From Carallia brachiata (Eukaryota > Streptophyta > Magnoliopsida > Malpighiales > Rhizophoraceae), in contig JADCRB010000122.1 of assembly GCA_021464245.1 (NCBI GenBank), positions 217,004-281,003 of the forward strand: 64,000 bases of DNA. The letters are read 5' to 3'. A program made the translations under genes and the position numbers. Positions 37,011-49,535 of this stretch are shown one piece after another. The notes under the pieces are model-generated. The model made no database searches. It saw only the letters and a list, made by a program, of their open reading frames with translations, and was not told the origin of the DNA. Position 1 is the stretch's first letter, and the number at the start of each line of letters is the position of its first letter.

Positions 37011-37640
37011 TCATAAGACACATTATGCGTGTTTCATTATTTGCTTCATTTTGTTCTGTGGATACCTTTTTTTCACAAATTGGCATTGTTTGGACTTAAG
37101 AACGTGTTCCTTTCAGAAATTGGCATGAGTGTGGCATTTAAATCTGTTTCGAATAAACACTTTCAGTTGTCTCTTGTACGTCATAGTAGTGGAATGTAGA
37201 CCGAGCTTAGTTTCAATATTTTTGCATCCATATCTGCAGGCTATGGGTATTTGACATTTGTGCTCTTCAACATAGATATTATCATAAAAAGTCTCTTAGG
37301 AGACACTCCAGTAGTTAAGACTTAAGACTTCCATCTTTGAGATGTTATATTATAATACTAGGAAGGGTGATATGGGGTTTCTGGGAATTAGGAGAGCTAC
37401 CTCATTTATAGCTCACGACCCAACAGGCCTCCTAATGCACAAAAAACAAATATCATAAAAAGCCAATCTTTCACTTGCAAAATTTTGTTGAATGCATATT
37501 GCAACACAATTTTCACTTTAGCTTTGTTCCATGTGCATCTGTTTTTTGTTCATTCATACATCACATATGATATGCTTGTGATAGCAGGAGTGTACATGTA
37601 TGGGATGTAAATATCAAAGTAGAAAAGTATCAAAAGGCTT

Positions 37641-40600
37641 TTAACAGTTGATTCCACATTGCTTGGTGTCAGGTCCCTTGGTTTTCAGGACAAATGGATC
37701 AATTCTCACCCAAAGCAAGGAAAATATTGAGGCCAAAAGAACTGACCATATAACCACAATGGTTGGTGTCCTGTTCTGACGCCCCATAAGACCTTTCAAG
37801 AATGGGTAGAGATGGACAATCACCCAGAAGGCAAAGAAGAGCTTCCCAAATAGAGGCCCCCAGGATTGGTACCCATTGTTTATAGCATCTGAGATTCCAG
37901 CAACAACTCCCACAAGATTGATGATTAAGATGGTAGTCGGAGGAATAAGGAGGGTTGTCCATTTAAAGGCATATAGTTCTCCAAATTCTTCATCATCAGT
38001 TGCCTTGGATGTAACTGTAAAGTTTGTGTCAATACCAGCTAAAACCTTCAGAAGACCTTGCACAACGGCAAAGAGGTGAGCTGAGATGCCACCAATAACC
38101 CAGAATTGCTCGTTTCTCCACCATTCTTCAATGCTCACTCCGCTCCATCGTAGCTCAAGAATACCCGTTGCAAAGATTGAGATGAACAAAGCAATGAAGA
38201 AAAGGCTTGCAAAGGTACTTATCTGAATAATAAACAATCAACCACACATTAACTGGTGGTTAAGAAACCTGCACACATACACACACGTGGATGTGCACAC
38301 GCACACAGACACAAGCATTCTTAACTGAATTTAATAGGTTCTGTTTTGCAGCATATTAATGAAATAAACTAATTTAAGCTGATGAAAGAATCTAGAGTTT
38401 TTGTCCTTGTAAGGCTGTTCTATTGCTGTCTGTCACTTGTTTCCAGTTAAGCATTAGACAAGAAAACACTAATCATCTCATTACCTCTGGCATGATGAAC
38501 TTATCAGTAAGCAAGCAGATAGCGGGGAGCGTACAGTAGGCAAGGAGTGGTAAAGATGTAAACGGATAGACAGTAGTGTTGACATAAGCAAATCTTTCCA
38601 GCCATTTGAGCTTTCCCTCCTTGTAGCCATACCACACAGGGCTATGTCGACTAAAGAAGATCTCAACAGAACCAAGAGCCCATCGAAGCACTTGGTTTAG
38701 CCGATCTGAAAGGTTGATTGGAGCTGAACCCTTAAATGCAGGCCTTTTGGCATGCAGTAGATGGACCTCCAGCCACGACAGTGCATCTTAAAGCCTGTTA
38801 GGATATCCTCTGTGATTGAACCATAAATCCATCCCAGCTGCATAGGCAAAAGCAACTTCATTCAAGAAGATCAATTTCCAACTATTAAGGTATAGTGATA
38901 ACTAGCTTTCTGCCTCAATTTTCATCATAGATATGACAGAGAGCTTGGAGAGGAAGGTGGTTGTGGGAGAAAGGGCAAAAGTTGAAGGCGATGGAAGGGT
39001 TATCAAGTTTTTGGCTGTTGAACTTACCTCGCTTCCCCAGTCGGTTTTGTCCTCATAGCCACAACTAATCACGTGGATGGCTTCTTTGAGCAGGGCTGCA
39101 GGACTTGCGGAGGGAGGAACACCACCTTGTTCCATTAAGGTTGAGGTTACAAAAATTGCTGACTGTCCAAATTTCTTCTCAAAATTCATCTGGGACATCA
39201 GTAGCTCCTTGTCATCATCGATTCCTGCCCAAAACAAGACAAGTTGAGTATGAAGAAATTGGATACTATTCAAAGTAATGAGCATTATCAGACTGTCAGT
39301 AAGGCGAAGATCAAACCTTGGAGGTTTGCACTTCCGTTGTTTGCACCATTTGTTGAAAACTTATTTTTGCGGCGTCCAAAACATGGGCAACAGTCACAGG
39401 TTACCATTTTTGGGCGCTTGGGACCTTTTGGGGGATCATAGCCATATAGCGCTTGCCTTTTAAAAACACATCCTGTGCCAACATACACTGGACCTTGAAT
39501 TCCATCTAGACCTTTCATGTTAATCTGCAAGCAATAGCAGCGATGAAAAAAGGGGATCATTTTATTGCTTCTGTGAACAGCTTATGGCACTGAAAATGAA
39601 CTAATGAGTATCTTTGTCTCTGGTTGCAAGGACATACATCAAAGAAGACTGTGTTTCTGTTGGCATAACGATCATTTCTGTCAATACCATCAAATCGTTG
39701 AGGAAATTGGATGTAGCAAACTCTCTTGCCCAGTTGAGGGTCCATCAGGAAACACATGGCCTCTCTGACAGCCTTGCTGTTGTTTACATAATGATCACAA
39801 TCCAAGTTCAGCATGAAAGGAGCATTAGTAAGCACTGCGGAGACACGAACCTGGAAATTGCCAAAGAAGTTAATGCTATGCAGGGCGAAGGAACTAGAAG
39901 CAGACAAAAGACTGAGCTTTGTGGTGTTACCAAGGCATTCATGGCACCAGCCTTCTTGTGATGGGCAAAACCAGGCCTCTTTTCACGAGACACATAAACA
40001 AGTCGAGGAAGCTCGTTTCCTTCGGTATCATGACCTCCACTGTGACCAAGAAACACTTGAATCATGCCAGGGTGGTCCCTAGTATTGTTTCCTGGCCATG
40101 GTGTTCCATCTTGCATGATCCACCCTTCTGGAGGAACTTTCTGGGCTTTTGCTACAATTGCATTTATCCTAACCTTGAATTCTTCATATTCCCGCTGTCA
40201 AAGACCAAATATCATGAGATTGTTTGAACTGTTGATTGAATCTATACTTTGCAGAGGTCTATACGAGTTATTACAAACCTTCATAGCTCGACGCTCCTTA
40301 ACAAAGGTTGGTTGGACTTTGTCCTTGAGATAATCAACCTTCAGCGTGAAGTACATCTCGGGGGCACGAGGCTCAATGCTATGTTTCTTGCAGAATGGTA
40401 CCCACTTTCGAGCAAATTCAGCAGTTTCAGACATTGCTTCAAAGGTGCACATGGACGCGCCGTCATCTGATAGGTAGCACGAGATCTTTTCAACCGGGTA
40501 ATCCATAGCCAGGATGGACAAAATTGTGTTGCCCGTAACAAGAGGGGGTTCCTTCATAGGATCAACAGTACTGACAAAGATGTCAACTGGAGCAAGCATA

Positions 40601-42301
40601 TTTGGCTCACCTTCTCGTTCATACCTGTGTTTTATCAGCCAAATATTTGATATCACAAGACAAATGATTTTAGGCTATAAGATTACCGCAGTTGTACTTG
40701 CTAGATTTAGTTGAAAGTTTTCAGAGAATCATTTTTATCTAGGGGAACGTAGGGTCAAATTGACACTCTAAACACATTTCTGTCAAGCCATTTCTGGTTT
40801 GGTAGTGTAGAATTTTATCTAGTTTACCTGAGGGAAAGGCGATCCAGGTAGGTCTCCCGATCAATTGGAAACCACTTGGGAAACTGATCAAGGATCCATG
40901 AAAATGCAAACCAAATTTCACAGACCACGGATGTTAGCCAGAGTCCGATAGCATCATGCACGGGGTTCAAAAGTCTATAACGAAGAAAGAAGGCCAGTAT
41001 GACAAGGCGAGCCACAATAACCATTCGATAAGGGTTGATCTTGCTGGATGCAATAGGTACTTTCCTGGACAGTGGCTGCCTTGCCTCATCAATCCTGCAA
41101 TTAATTTTGTTCAGAAATCATGGAACCAAAGTAAAGGACTCAGCTTGAAGATGGATGTTTTCATTCCACGACAAACGATGAAACTAAACACATACATCGC
41201 TGCATCTGGGTCATCTTCTGCTTCAGGCCCCAGGTTCCCTTGCTGCAATTTCCACTCGTCCATCCTCTCCTTCCACCCGCCTTCCTTCTTTTCATCCCAT
41301 CGCGCACTTCCTGTTTTCATGCATTAACTTATGTTAACTGACTGATTACATGTGCATTTGGTGTAGTTGTTGGAGAATAAAAATTCATTGAACAACGACA
41401 AAGGTGGTCTTTCAAAGCATTGCCATTTGCAGGTAAGTACAAACCAGGTTCTGAAACTGGATACGGATGCACTCGCTTATGAAGCGAAGCAGTTAACATT
41501 GGGTCTCCGTTGGCTCCGATCGGGAACTCCCCACTGACCTGTTTACCATACTCATTATTAGATGAATGGAATATTTGAGATAGCCACTCTAATTAAGTAA
41601 CAAGAATGTGATTACCGGTCTTGATCTAACACCGGTTATAACCGGAGGGAATTGCGCATTTTCTTCGTCGCCATGGCCTCTTCCATAGGTCATCTTCCCT
41701 TGAAGCATTGCCTCTGTGAGATGGTTATTCTTTTCTTGCTCATCTTCCATGTTAAACTCATGTTCAATATCATCCACATCCTCCTCATCCTCGTCTCCCT
41801 GAACCCTTGGACTTCCTGCACAATTTTTCAGCCATATTAGAGTTAATTACACTTAAAAATTAGGTTAAGGTCTTTGCTAATTTATCTTTCTTTACCTTTG
41901 AGACGCTTGTATCTAGTTTTGCACTGGGGGCAGTTTTGAGTCCCTTCCCTTCTTTCATACTCATAGCAAGGCCTGCAAACTGGAAAGCCACACTCATTGC
42001 AAGCCACGAATAGATCTCCATCCACCGTAAGGCCAATCTCATCGCCACATATCTCACAAACTTGACCATCCAAGTTCTTCAAAGGCTTAGGCTGCAAAAC
42101 ATACGCAACATAGCACCAACACAATTAATGTTAGTCCAAAGTTTAACATTGAAAGAAATTGCAATCAGTGCTTCATGCATGGTTTATTGTTAACATTCTA
42201 TTGTTTCTTGTTTGAGATTTTTTGACCTCTTCATGACCATGGATGACTACGAGCTCGTTGCGATTGTGAGAGCCAGCGACAAGTCCAGCACTGGCTTCCA
42301 T
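37641..42301 (-). CDS. CESA7: cellulose synthase A catalytic subunit 7 (IRX3), 13 exons, one-base frame break in exon 12
   Basis: This is a catalytic subunit of the secondary-wall cellulose synthase complex at the plasma membrane (UDP-glucose to beta-1,4-glucan, with CESA4 and CESA8). Exons: 42227-42301, 41896-42091, 41616-41815, 41445-41538, 41196-41310, 40828-41094, 40279-40624, 39931-40194, 39638-39850, 39317-39524, 39028-39224, 38485-38837, 37641-38222; about 1036 residues when the frame is restored. The start [18 protein letters not shown] and the end [17 protein letters not shown] are diagnostic of CESA7. A Zn-RING follows (CEICGD to [17 protein letters not shown]). Catalytic motifs are DDGAS (exon 7), DCDHY (exon 9), TED and QVLRW (exon 12). 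Six membrane segments lie in exons 12-13. Exon 12 is 353 nt where the phase needs 354: MPK and RPAFKGSAP are in different frames, consistent with one base missing at the T run 38745-38748. Read literally, the protein stops before QxxRW. Confidence 0.95.
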
Positions 42302-42380
42302 GGTGAATGGACAAGTGCTATACTGGGAAGGAAATATGGGCTTAGAGAAATATAGGTGGTATTGAGGGCTTGTTAATTTG

Positions 42381-42388
42381 TATTTTAT
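42381..42388 (-). promoter_or_regulatory. candidate CESA7 TATA box
   Basis: ATAAAATA on the minus strand, about 80 bp before the CESA7 ATG. It is the best TATA-like word in the proximal promoter. Inference only. Confidence 0.35.
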
Positions 42389-42425
42389 GAATGGGAAAGG
42401 TGAAGTGTAGGGGCTGGATATCTAC

Positions 42426-42433
42426 CACCTACT
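42426..42433 (-). promoter_or_regulatory. candidate secondary-wall MYB element (M46RE/SMRE) in the CESA7 promoter
   Basis: On the minus strand AGTAGGTG fits the MYB46-responsive consensus (R,K,T,W,G,G,T,R). The same site read on the + strand contains ACCTACT, which fits the SMRE consensus. It sits about 125 bp before the ATG and 40 bp upstream of the TATA-like word. MYB46/MYB83 activate secondary-wall CESA genes through such sites. One 8-mer match could be chance. Confidence 0.4.
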
Positions 42434-42439
42434 GTGTCC

Positions 42440-45400
42440 AGGTAAGGGGGGATGATGGTGGGGAGGTTCGTTGCAGAGTCGCCATTGCCTTGAAGTTAAG
42501 CTTCGCATGTTTTTCAACAACCAATTCCCATGTGCCCTTCACTTAAGGCTTTTCTCAATATATTGTATCTGGAGTTTAATATATGACTTATTATTGCACT
42601 TCGTCTAACATTTAAAGATTTTGGATCAAATGATTTATTGGTATGATGTTAAAAATTAAGATTTCTTAAGTTCGAACCATGTTGCATCCATTTTTTGCAT
42701 TTTAGTTCCATACACATGGATGACATACTACAGTTTAGTATGTAATAGATTTTATTTCAAAAGTCTTGCTAGTAAGACATAATAATAAGTATAAAATAAT
42801 CATAGGAATGAGTTTAGTCTCTAAAAAATAATATTTTTTTTTCAAAATTAAACCCTTAACCTATTTAATATTATCTTAAATTTATTTAATATTACCTAAA
42901 CCTTGATTTATTTTTTTTAAAATTTGCTAAAAAAAAACTTTCGACTATTTGTGGCTACTATATAGCTATTTTTAATATTCTCCTAGTTTTCCCCTTATCT
43001 CAATATGCTTGTAAATGAAGGACGTTGTGAAGTTTAATCTGTGATAAATTCTTTTTTTTTTTTTGTGAACATGTGATAAATTCTTAAATTTTGTAGTTAA
43101 TTAGTCATATATATCTCAAATAGAAATGAAAAAAATATATATAAAATAAAAAGGCAAAATTTTAGAGAACTTGACTCGAGGCCAACTGAGTTTTACTATA
43201 GTTTAGAGAGACATCAAAAATGGAATTCAAAATGGATAGGGGGTCGCAACTTGTTTTTCCGGGTAAAAAGACGTTTTAATTTCAAGTGGTTAGCTCGTGG
43301 CCGCGTGTATATGAAGATTATTGAATTTTCTAATTAAATGTATTTTGAGTCCAAATGCCGCATGATTCCCTTTCACACACTCTTTTTTCCCACCGAAAAT
43401 GAATATTAAAGTCTGAATTTTTAATTAATAATACAGAAAGCATTCACACCCATATGCATACGCATTATCCAACTTCCAAAGACTTCCAACTCCTCGGCAT
43501 CTTAAAGAGGCTTTGAGGTCCAGGAAGATGGCCTACATACGAGACGTTTGGGCACGGCTCCACTAAAGTCCATTTGGTAGGAAACTTGAGGTTTCCGTTA
43601 GCTGGGTTTTTTTTATGAGCAGATCGAAGTATATGCTTCAGACACAAGGACTTAAACTCTAAGTCAAGTCCATGTCGTTTGTTGGGTGAGTTGGAGCCTC
43701 GCCATCGAGACAGAGCAGCCGCTCCTACTTGTATGTAGCCCTGCATCTTCCACTCGTCCCTGCGTTGCCTTTGGCAGCTGGCTCCTTTCCTGATCTTATG
43801 TTTTCCCTTCTAGAGAAAGGGCATTCAAAATGCGTGACTTAGGAGGTACGGATATACATGCATGCCCCCTTACACACATAACTTCAAGTCTTCAACACAT
43901 CAAACAAAATAGATATGTGTTCATATTACATTATCATGATTATTAGATATACATTTTTTTATCGTCAATTATGATCATGTATTAAAAAATTAAAAATATT
44001 CATCTAAAAGTGATAATAGTACAGTGAACAGATTAGTCGATCCACGCTGAGACAATAATACCCATTAGATGCCCACGACAAATAAATTCGTTTTGTAGCC
44101 CAATATTAGATAGAATTACTAATGACGTCAACAAAAAATACTATTGCCTAGATGGTGATACGAATTTGACACTCTGGCAGCTGCTCTAAATAAGTGAGAG
44201 TGCTACTACTTTTATCGTTATTGTTCATTGTCATTAATGCGGCAAAGAACTATAAATAAACACAATCGATATTGTCGCCAGCTTCTATGAAAAAGAAATG
44301 ACGAGTAGGGAGACTGAAGGTAAACAAGCCCCAGAAGCTCCCGCCCTGACAAACCCCTACACTCTCGGACTCTTTTTCAGGTTCTCTTTCTTGTCATTTC
44401 TCGGAGGCAGATATCTGTCAACCAAGTTTTTCGAGCTTTCTGCTTAATGTAATTTGTAAGCTCACAGCTTGCGCAATAATGTTGGGTTCACCTTCTTCGT
44501 TGCTATGCTCAGAGTCAAATCCACCCACTGAGAATGTTATCGACTTATTTACTGCTTCAAGGTTCATGCACCGTGTTTTCATCACCTGCAACAAACTACA
44601 GTAATCTGTTACGTCCATTTTTGACTATATGGCATAATCTACTGTAAAATAGTCTCCGTTGCTGCCTCAGTCCTATCCATATTTTCAGTAGCAAAGCTTT
44701 CACAGCGTTAGCGTGCTTCTATGATCTTCCATACATCATTCGCTCACGACTGCCCAGTCGAGTGTGTTGATGATTAAGACCCGCATGTAGGTAACCACAG
44801 ACATCACACATACACAAGCAGACGTGTCAATTTCACAATCATAAAAAATTTCAATCTCCAATTGACGGCTAAATACGAATGACGAGATTTTTACATACTT
44901 TTCTGCATATCCACTCGAATGCATGTCGCGAAAGCTTCCCATCGCTTAAGTAGGAAAAAAGGCATTCAAGACACTCTACTCTCATCATACTACCATGAGC
45001 AGCTACTTCCTATAAGCTGAATGATGGTGCTGTTTATTATGTTCCATCCGGATAGAAGCCCATATCGATGAATGATGCTTCACAACTTCTAATTCTCAAA
45101 TTCTTCCAAGATCATGTAGTGCTTCCCTTCTATTGCTCATCAGCTCTTCCCTTGTACTGACACATTTCCATTTCGCACCTACCACAATTTGAACCCACAC
45201 AACGACAAAAAAAAAAAAAACACGATCGACTTTGATCTGTAAGGAATAAACGTCATCATTATTAGACCACCTTGCTAATGGATCTACAAAGTCCCTGCTT
45301 TTATACATCACTACAATATGATTGAAATTGAAACAAGTCCAGTGCTATCTAATTTCACAAACATTATGACTATCAAAGGCTGCTTCTGCTATAAGATTTC

Positions 45401-45519
45401 AGATAAGCATGTGTCATAGTTGTATTACACTCAAGCTGTACACATACTCCGATCCCAAACCTGATGGTCATTGGTGAGACGTACCGGCTAATCATTCCTC
45501 AGAGCCACTCGAAATTCAC
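42440..45519. other. intergenic region between CESA7 and IF3
   Basis: The CESA7 upstream region, then AT-rich DNA. The minus-strand frames at 43465-43746, 44418-44618 and 44736-44942 have non-repetitive composition, and the last two begin with reasonable starts. I could not splice 44736-44942 (exon-like MGSFRDMHSSGYAEK, then gtatgt) to 44418-44618 without meeting a stop, and none resembles a known family. I call no gene. Confidence 0.4.
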
Positions 45520-48500
45520 TCATACACCTGCTGAAACTTCACTCACGGCTGACTTCTCATTTTTCTTTGGTGGTTCCTGTGCTTTTGTAAAACAGCCTTA
45601 TTTGGCACCAGTAATAAATATGTTTCTATCACTGAAGTTTTTGTTCTCCTCGGTTGCAAGCTACAAATTACAGCATCAGATGGAAGTGAGAAATACAGAT
45701 GTTTAAAGAATAAAAAACTTCACTTAGACACATTAAAAAAAAAAAAAAAGAACAAATCATGGACACATTAAAAGCAAGGGTATACTAACAAGGGAAGCCA
45801 TTCAAACTTAAGTCCACTGATGTTTGCAGTTTACTTGATGGGGAAGAAACTTTCTGCAAAGCGATTCAGTCTAATCAAAACTATCAGTAAGACAATTTCC
45901 TCCCAGTTTTTACCTGAACTATTAGCCTAAGATGCACGACCCTGTTATGTCCAGAATATTTCAGAAAATATTAGACCATTTCCTCTATTTTCTCAATCTT
46001 TTCCAGGCCTTCACTTATGGATCAATGAAACTGAATATAGCGGTCTGCTCTCAATGCAAATATCATGACGTTGAACATTCAGAACATGTTCATTAACATT
46101 TCCTGAATCTTCTACATTATTGAATTAGAAGAAATTGTCAAGATTGATCATGGGTACCTCTCCAATATCATTCTGGAAACGTCTGATAAGCTCAATAGCA
46201 ATATTTCTGAAATCATTTTCACGGCCTTTCAGGTTCACTATGACCTTAACCTGAAAATTATTATAACTCAATGAAAAGCAAGCAATCACAAGATTGGAAT
46301 TAAATAAACAAGCATATGTTAACAATAGAAACGGAACTAAATAACCTTGTCACCATCTTTCAAAAACTTCTGAGCAGCTTTCAAGCGCACTCCATAATCA
46401 TGTTGATCTATGTTGTAACTGTCAGCAAAATGAGTGAAAATATCAATTTTTTTTTTTTAGTTAAAAATATTATAACCATACAATTAGTTTCAATATTTCA
46501 GGAATGAAATTTTTCTAGCTTGAAAACTTTGCCCTAATATCACCAAAATGATATATGTGTATATGTCTAGGCAAGTCAAGGTGCAGAAAATGTTTTTATC
46601 TGCTAGATCATAATTACAACTGAGGTAAACTGATTGGAAAAGCAATCAAGTATACAGACCCCGACTTTAGTCATTCAAAAACATCGTAGGTTTCTTTTAT
46701 GGTTCATTATCAAGAAATTACAGACTTCTAGCCATTTTAATGCCTTAGCTTCAGGTAGAGAATCAAAGCTTCCCAATCAAATGAAAACTAGGTTTTCTGA
46801 AAACTTTACAGACCAAATATTCATTTTTTCCCTATCCATGTCAATGGCAATTATCAATTACAGTGTCATAAGAAGTAGTTTATTAAGCAAAGACACATAT
46901 GAAAGTGAGCAAATGAGAAAAAAATGAACTCGAATGTAAATGAGCAAACGAAAGTGGCAATTAGCACTACATTACGTACCCCATTTTAAGTTCCTTCAAA
47001 TCCATGCGATTTGCTAACATTTAAAAAGACACTTGGGTTAATATCTGTTCTGATAGCAAAAATCCTACACAGTGTGCTGATTTATCAAACTTTAAGGAAG
47101 GTAGGTATTCACCAGCACCTTTGCTGTACTTTCTTTCTTTGCTGTTCATATCTATATTTTCTGCAAAGAATCCAACAAAAGTAATGCAACAGTATATCAA
47201 TTCAAAACATGCACAAAGAAGGTAATCAGAAATTAAACATTCAGCACAAAGAATTATTAGAGGCCAAAGCCACATGAAGCCATATAAGAATCCTAGAGTG
47301 TTGCTCAGGATGAAGGCACACGCACATCAGATCATTCTTTCCCTCTTTTATGAAAATAATTCCTCAATCAATAAATGCAAAGAGCCCACTGAGCTTCGGG
47401 CCAAGTGGTAATACTTTTAATATCCCCCACCATTCATGAAGCCTTGACTAAAGAGCCAAATGTGAAACATAGACTATTACCCAAACAATTATTCAAAGAT
47501 TTCTAGATCTGTGCAATACGGTAAATCACACACACATCACAACTTGAAACTTTACGTTCATTTGTCCAGGAAAACAAACCCACTTACAATCAAAATTATG
47601 GTTACGGCAGAATCAATAAACTTTATTTGTTATCACGCTGGAAGAATGAAATTGGATTTCATTCTATTTAACAGCATAGACGCATGCACATTTCGTTTCA
47701 TTTAAAAGGCCAAAAAATGACAAAAGAATGAGCATCCTACTTGTAATCCATTATTCTGAGAACGGGAGGATCGGCCTCTGGTGATAATATCACCTGCAGA
47801 AATGGAAAAATTCAAAGTTTACAAATCTGAATCTAAGAAAGAAAATTTTTCTCCTCTTGGTGAAAGTATGTGGTGCTAAGATCATGTCAGATCCAGAAGG
47901 AAGATCTGAAGCCTGGGGACATCAATATTTTCAAAAGCAAAGGGATTCACTCCTTGAAACCTCAAACTAGAAGATTAACTCCCTTGCCAACATCACAAAT
48001 TTGAGAACAAAAGCTTTAAAAAATGTTTTCTGAGTCATGGCCATCTGATTCAATCCTGCACAGACATGCAACGCTACAAATGAACCTCCCCATCTCTACC
48101 AGCATATACCTTTTCACAGAAACAAATGATCATGCACATTTGCATCAAGGTCTCATAACATCTTGACCCTTCCCCAGACCCACAGTGTGTAGGGGTCTTG
48201 TGCATTGGGAACGCCCTTTTTTTTCACAACATCAAAGCCTCATGAAGGAAGCAACAAAAAAAAATTTGGAGCCAATAGCTTAATACAAAAAGGAACCTCA
48301 TTTAACCAGCAAAAGTAAGTAAAGCAGAAATATGAGATCAAAACAGTGTCCTCTCCTCGCAACCTCAATTTTCCTTTTTCTTAGCCTAGTTATGCTAGGC
48401 TCTTCAAACATTATTGCAGCTCACTGCACATATCCCATACTCCTTTTAACAAATATATGAAGCTTTTAGCAACATTACCTCCAAATAGAATAGCTAAAAG

Positions 48501-49460
48501 GCAAACAGAGAGAGAGAGAGAGAACCGACAAAGGCATACCAGATCAAGTTCAGCCACTTCAGCCATTTGTTTTGCCTCAATTTTTGATACCACTCCAACC
48601 TACACAAGTATTCAATCAGCCAACAAGTCAGATATAGTCCAAGCACACAGTCCAACAAGAATCCAATTATATGGACGGGAAAAAGTGAGACATGGAACCA
48701 ACGCATTACAATCTCCTTTTTTTTTTGCAACCTGAGCTTAATGTTTGCAACAAAAAATGAAAGTATTTTTCATCTATTTTTATTGCAAACATTAAATGTC
48801 CAGTTGAGAAAAAAAAGTAGTCGATTACAATTCAGTGTTTCCGCATCTCACTTTACCAGGAACATTTACCGGTCCGACAATTAGATTTTTTTTTTCTTTG
48901 CTCTTTAAATAATCCGCCAAGACAGAAGCAGTTCAAAAGTTCAAATCTAGCAAACACTCGATTATTTCTATTTATTCCTTTATATTTATTGTTTTTTTTT
49001 TCTTTTAACTTTCTCAGAAACCAAACACGATATAGGCAAAAACAAAGCACCACTAACCATATTTTGATTCTCGTCGATAAGCCTCACGGTAGACGACCTA
49101 AAACAGGCAACATTTCCAAATTCCAATTCTGCTCAATTCAATTCAGAAATCGGAAAAAGAAAAAAATAACGCAAATACATGCAACATAGAAGCAGTGTAC
49201 CTAATGCGAGATAAATCAAGAGCCTGCTCTTCCTCCGAGTTACTCTGTCGCGACGGCCGAGAATCTCCCGGCCTGGAGGACCTCGGCCCTCCGTAGCGGG
49301 CGGAGACGACGGTGCTGGGGACGCTGCGGAGAGAGAGAATCCGTTTGCGCGAACGGAGAACGAAGAGATTGGAGTCGAAAGAGCGTAAAGACGGCGTCGT
49401 TTTACTTGGAGTCGAAATAGGCTTGTAGAGTAGGCAGCTGGCGCTGGCGATGCCAGCCAT
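45520..49460 (-). pseudogene. plastid translation initiation factor IF3 (At2g24060/SVR9 type), three apparent frame breaks
   Basis: This encodes a bacterial-type IF3 that binds the plastid 30S subunit and checks start-codon selection. Exons: 49201-49460, 49058-49097, 48540-48599, 47741-47793, 47113-47160, 46980-47013, 46346-46418, 46158-46250, 45520-45660; about 267 residues when restored. The Ser-rich N-terminus from MAGIASAS is a likely transit peptide; an upstream in-frame Met at 49535 is less conserved. The IF3-N domain includes VRLIDENQNMVGVVSK. The IF3-C domain includes MDLKELKMGYNIDQHDYGVR, then VKVIVNLKGREN and RNIAIELIRRF. Breaks: exon 5 seems to carry one extra G (near 47119) before the expected SAANRMD. 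Exon 9 loses frame at about 45612 (NIFI, then LVPNK; -2 or +1) and again at about 45581 (LQK, then AQEPPKK; -1). The two exon-9 shifts cancel, but a stop (TAA) falls between them. Consensus error or recent decay; the splice sites and remaining codons are intact. Confidence 0.8.
48165..48228 (+). mobile_element. Au-SINE 3'-end fragment in an IF3 intron
   Basis: acccttccccagacccacag, then taggggtcttgtgcattggg, then aacgccctttttttt resembles the 3' end and T-rich tail of Au SINEs (the gcctcgtgc region onward), in + orientation. The 5' half is missing or too decayed to see. It lies in the intron between IF3 exons 3 and 4. Confidence 0.5.
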
Positions 49461-49535
49461 GGCTTCGCAGCGGAAGGGCACTAGTCGACTGGCGAGGGAG
49501 CAATATACTGAAATCAATCTTATCCTAAAATTCAA

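Noticed and set aside
39244..41327. Many + strand frames across CESA7
   Set aside because: They lie opposite conserved CESA7 exons whose minus-strand translation matches the family throughout.
43465..43746. 94-codon minus-strand frame starting MQGYIQVGAAALSR
   Set aside because: No recognisable domain, no splice-linked neighbours, and AT-rich flanks without promoter features. Too little to call.
44418..44942. Two short minus-strand frames that could form a small two-exon gene
   Set aside because: The only sensible donor (after GYAEK) and acceptor (before VMKTRC) join out of phase into a stop, and the peptide resembles nothing known.
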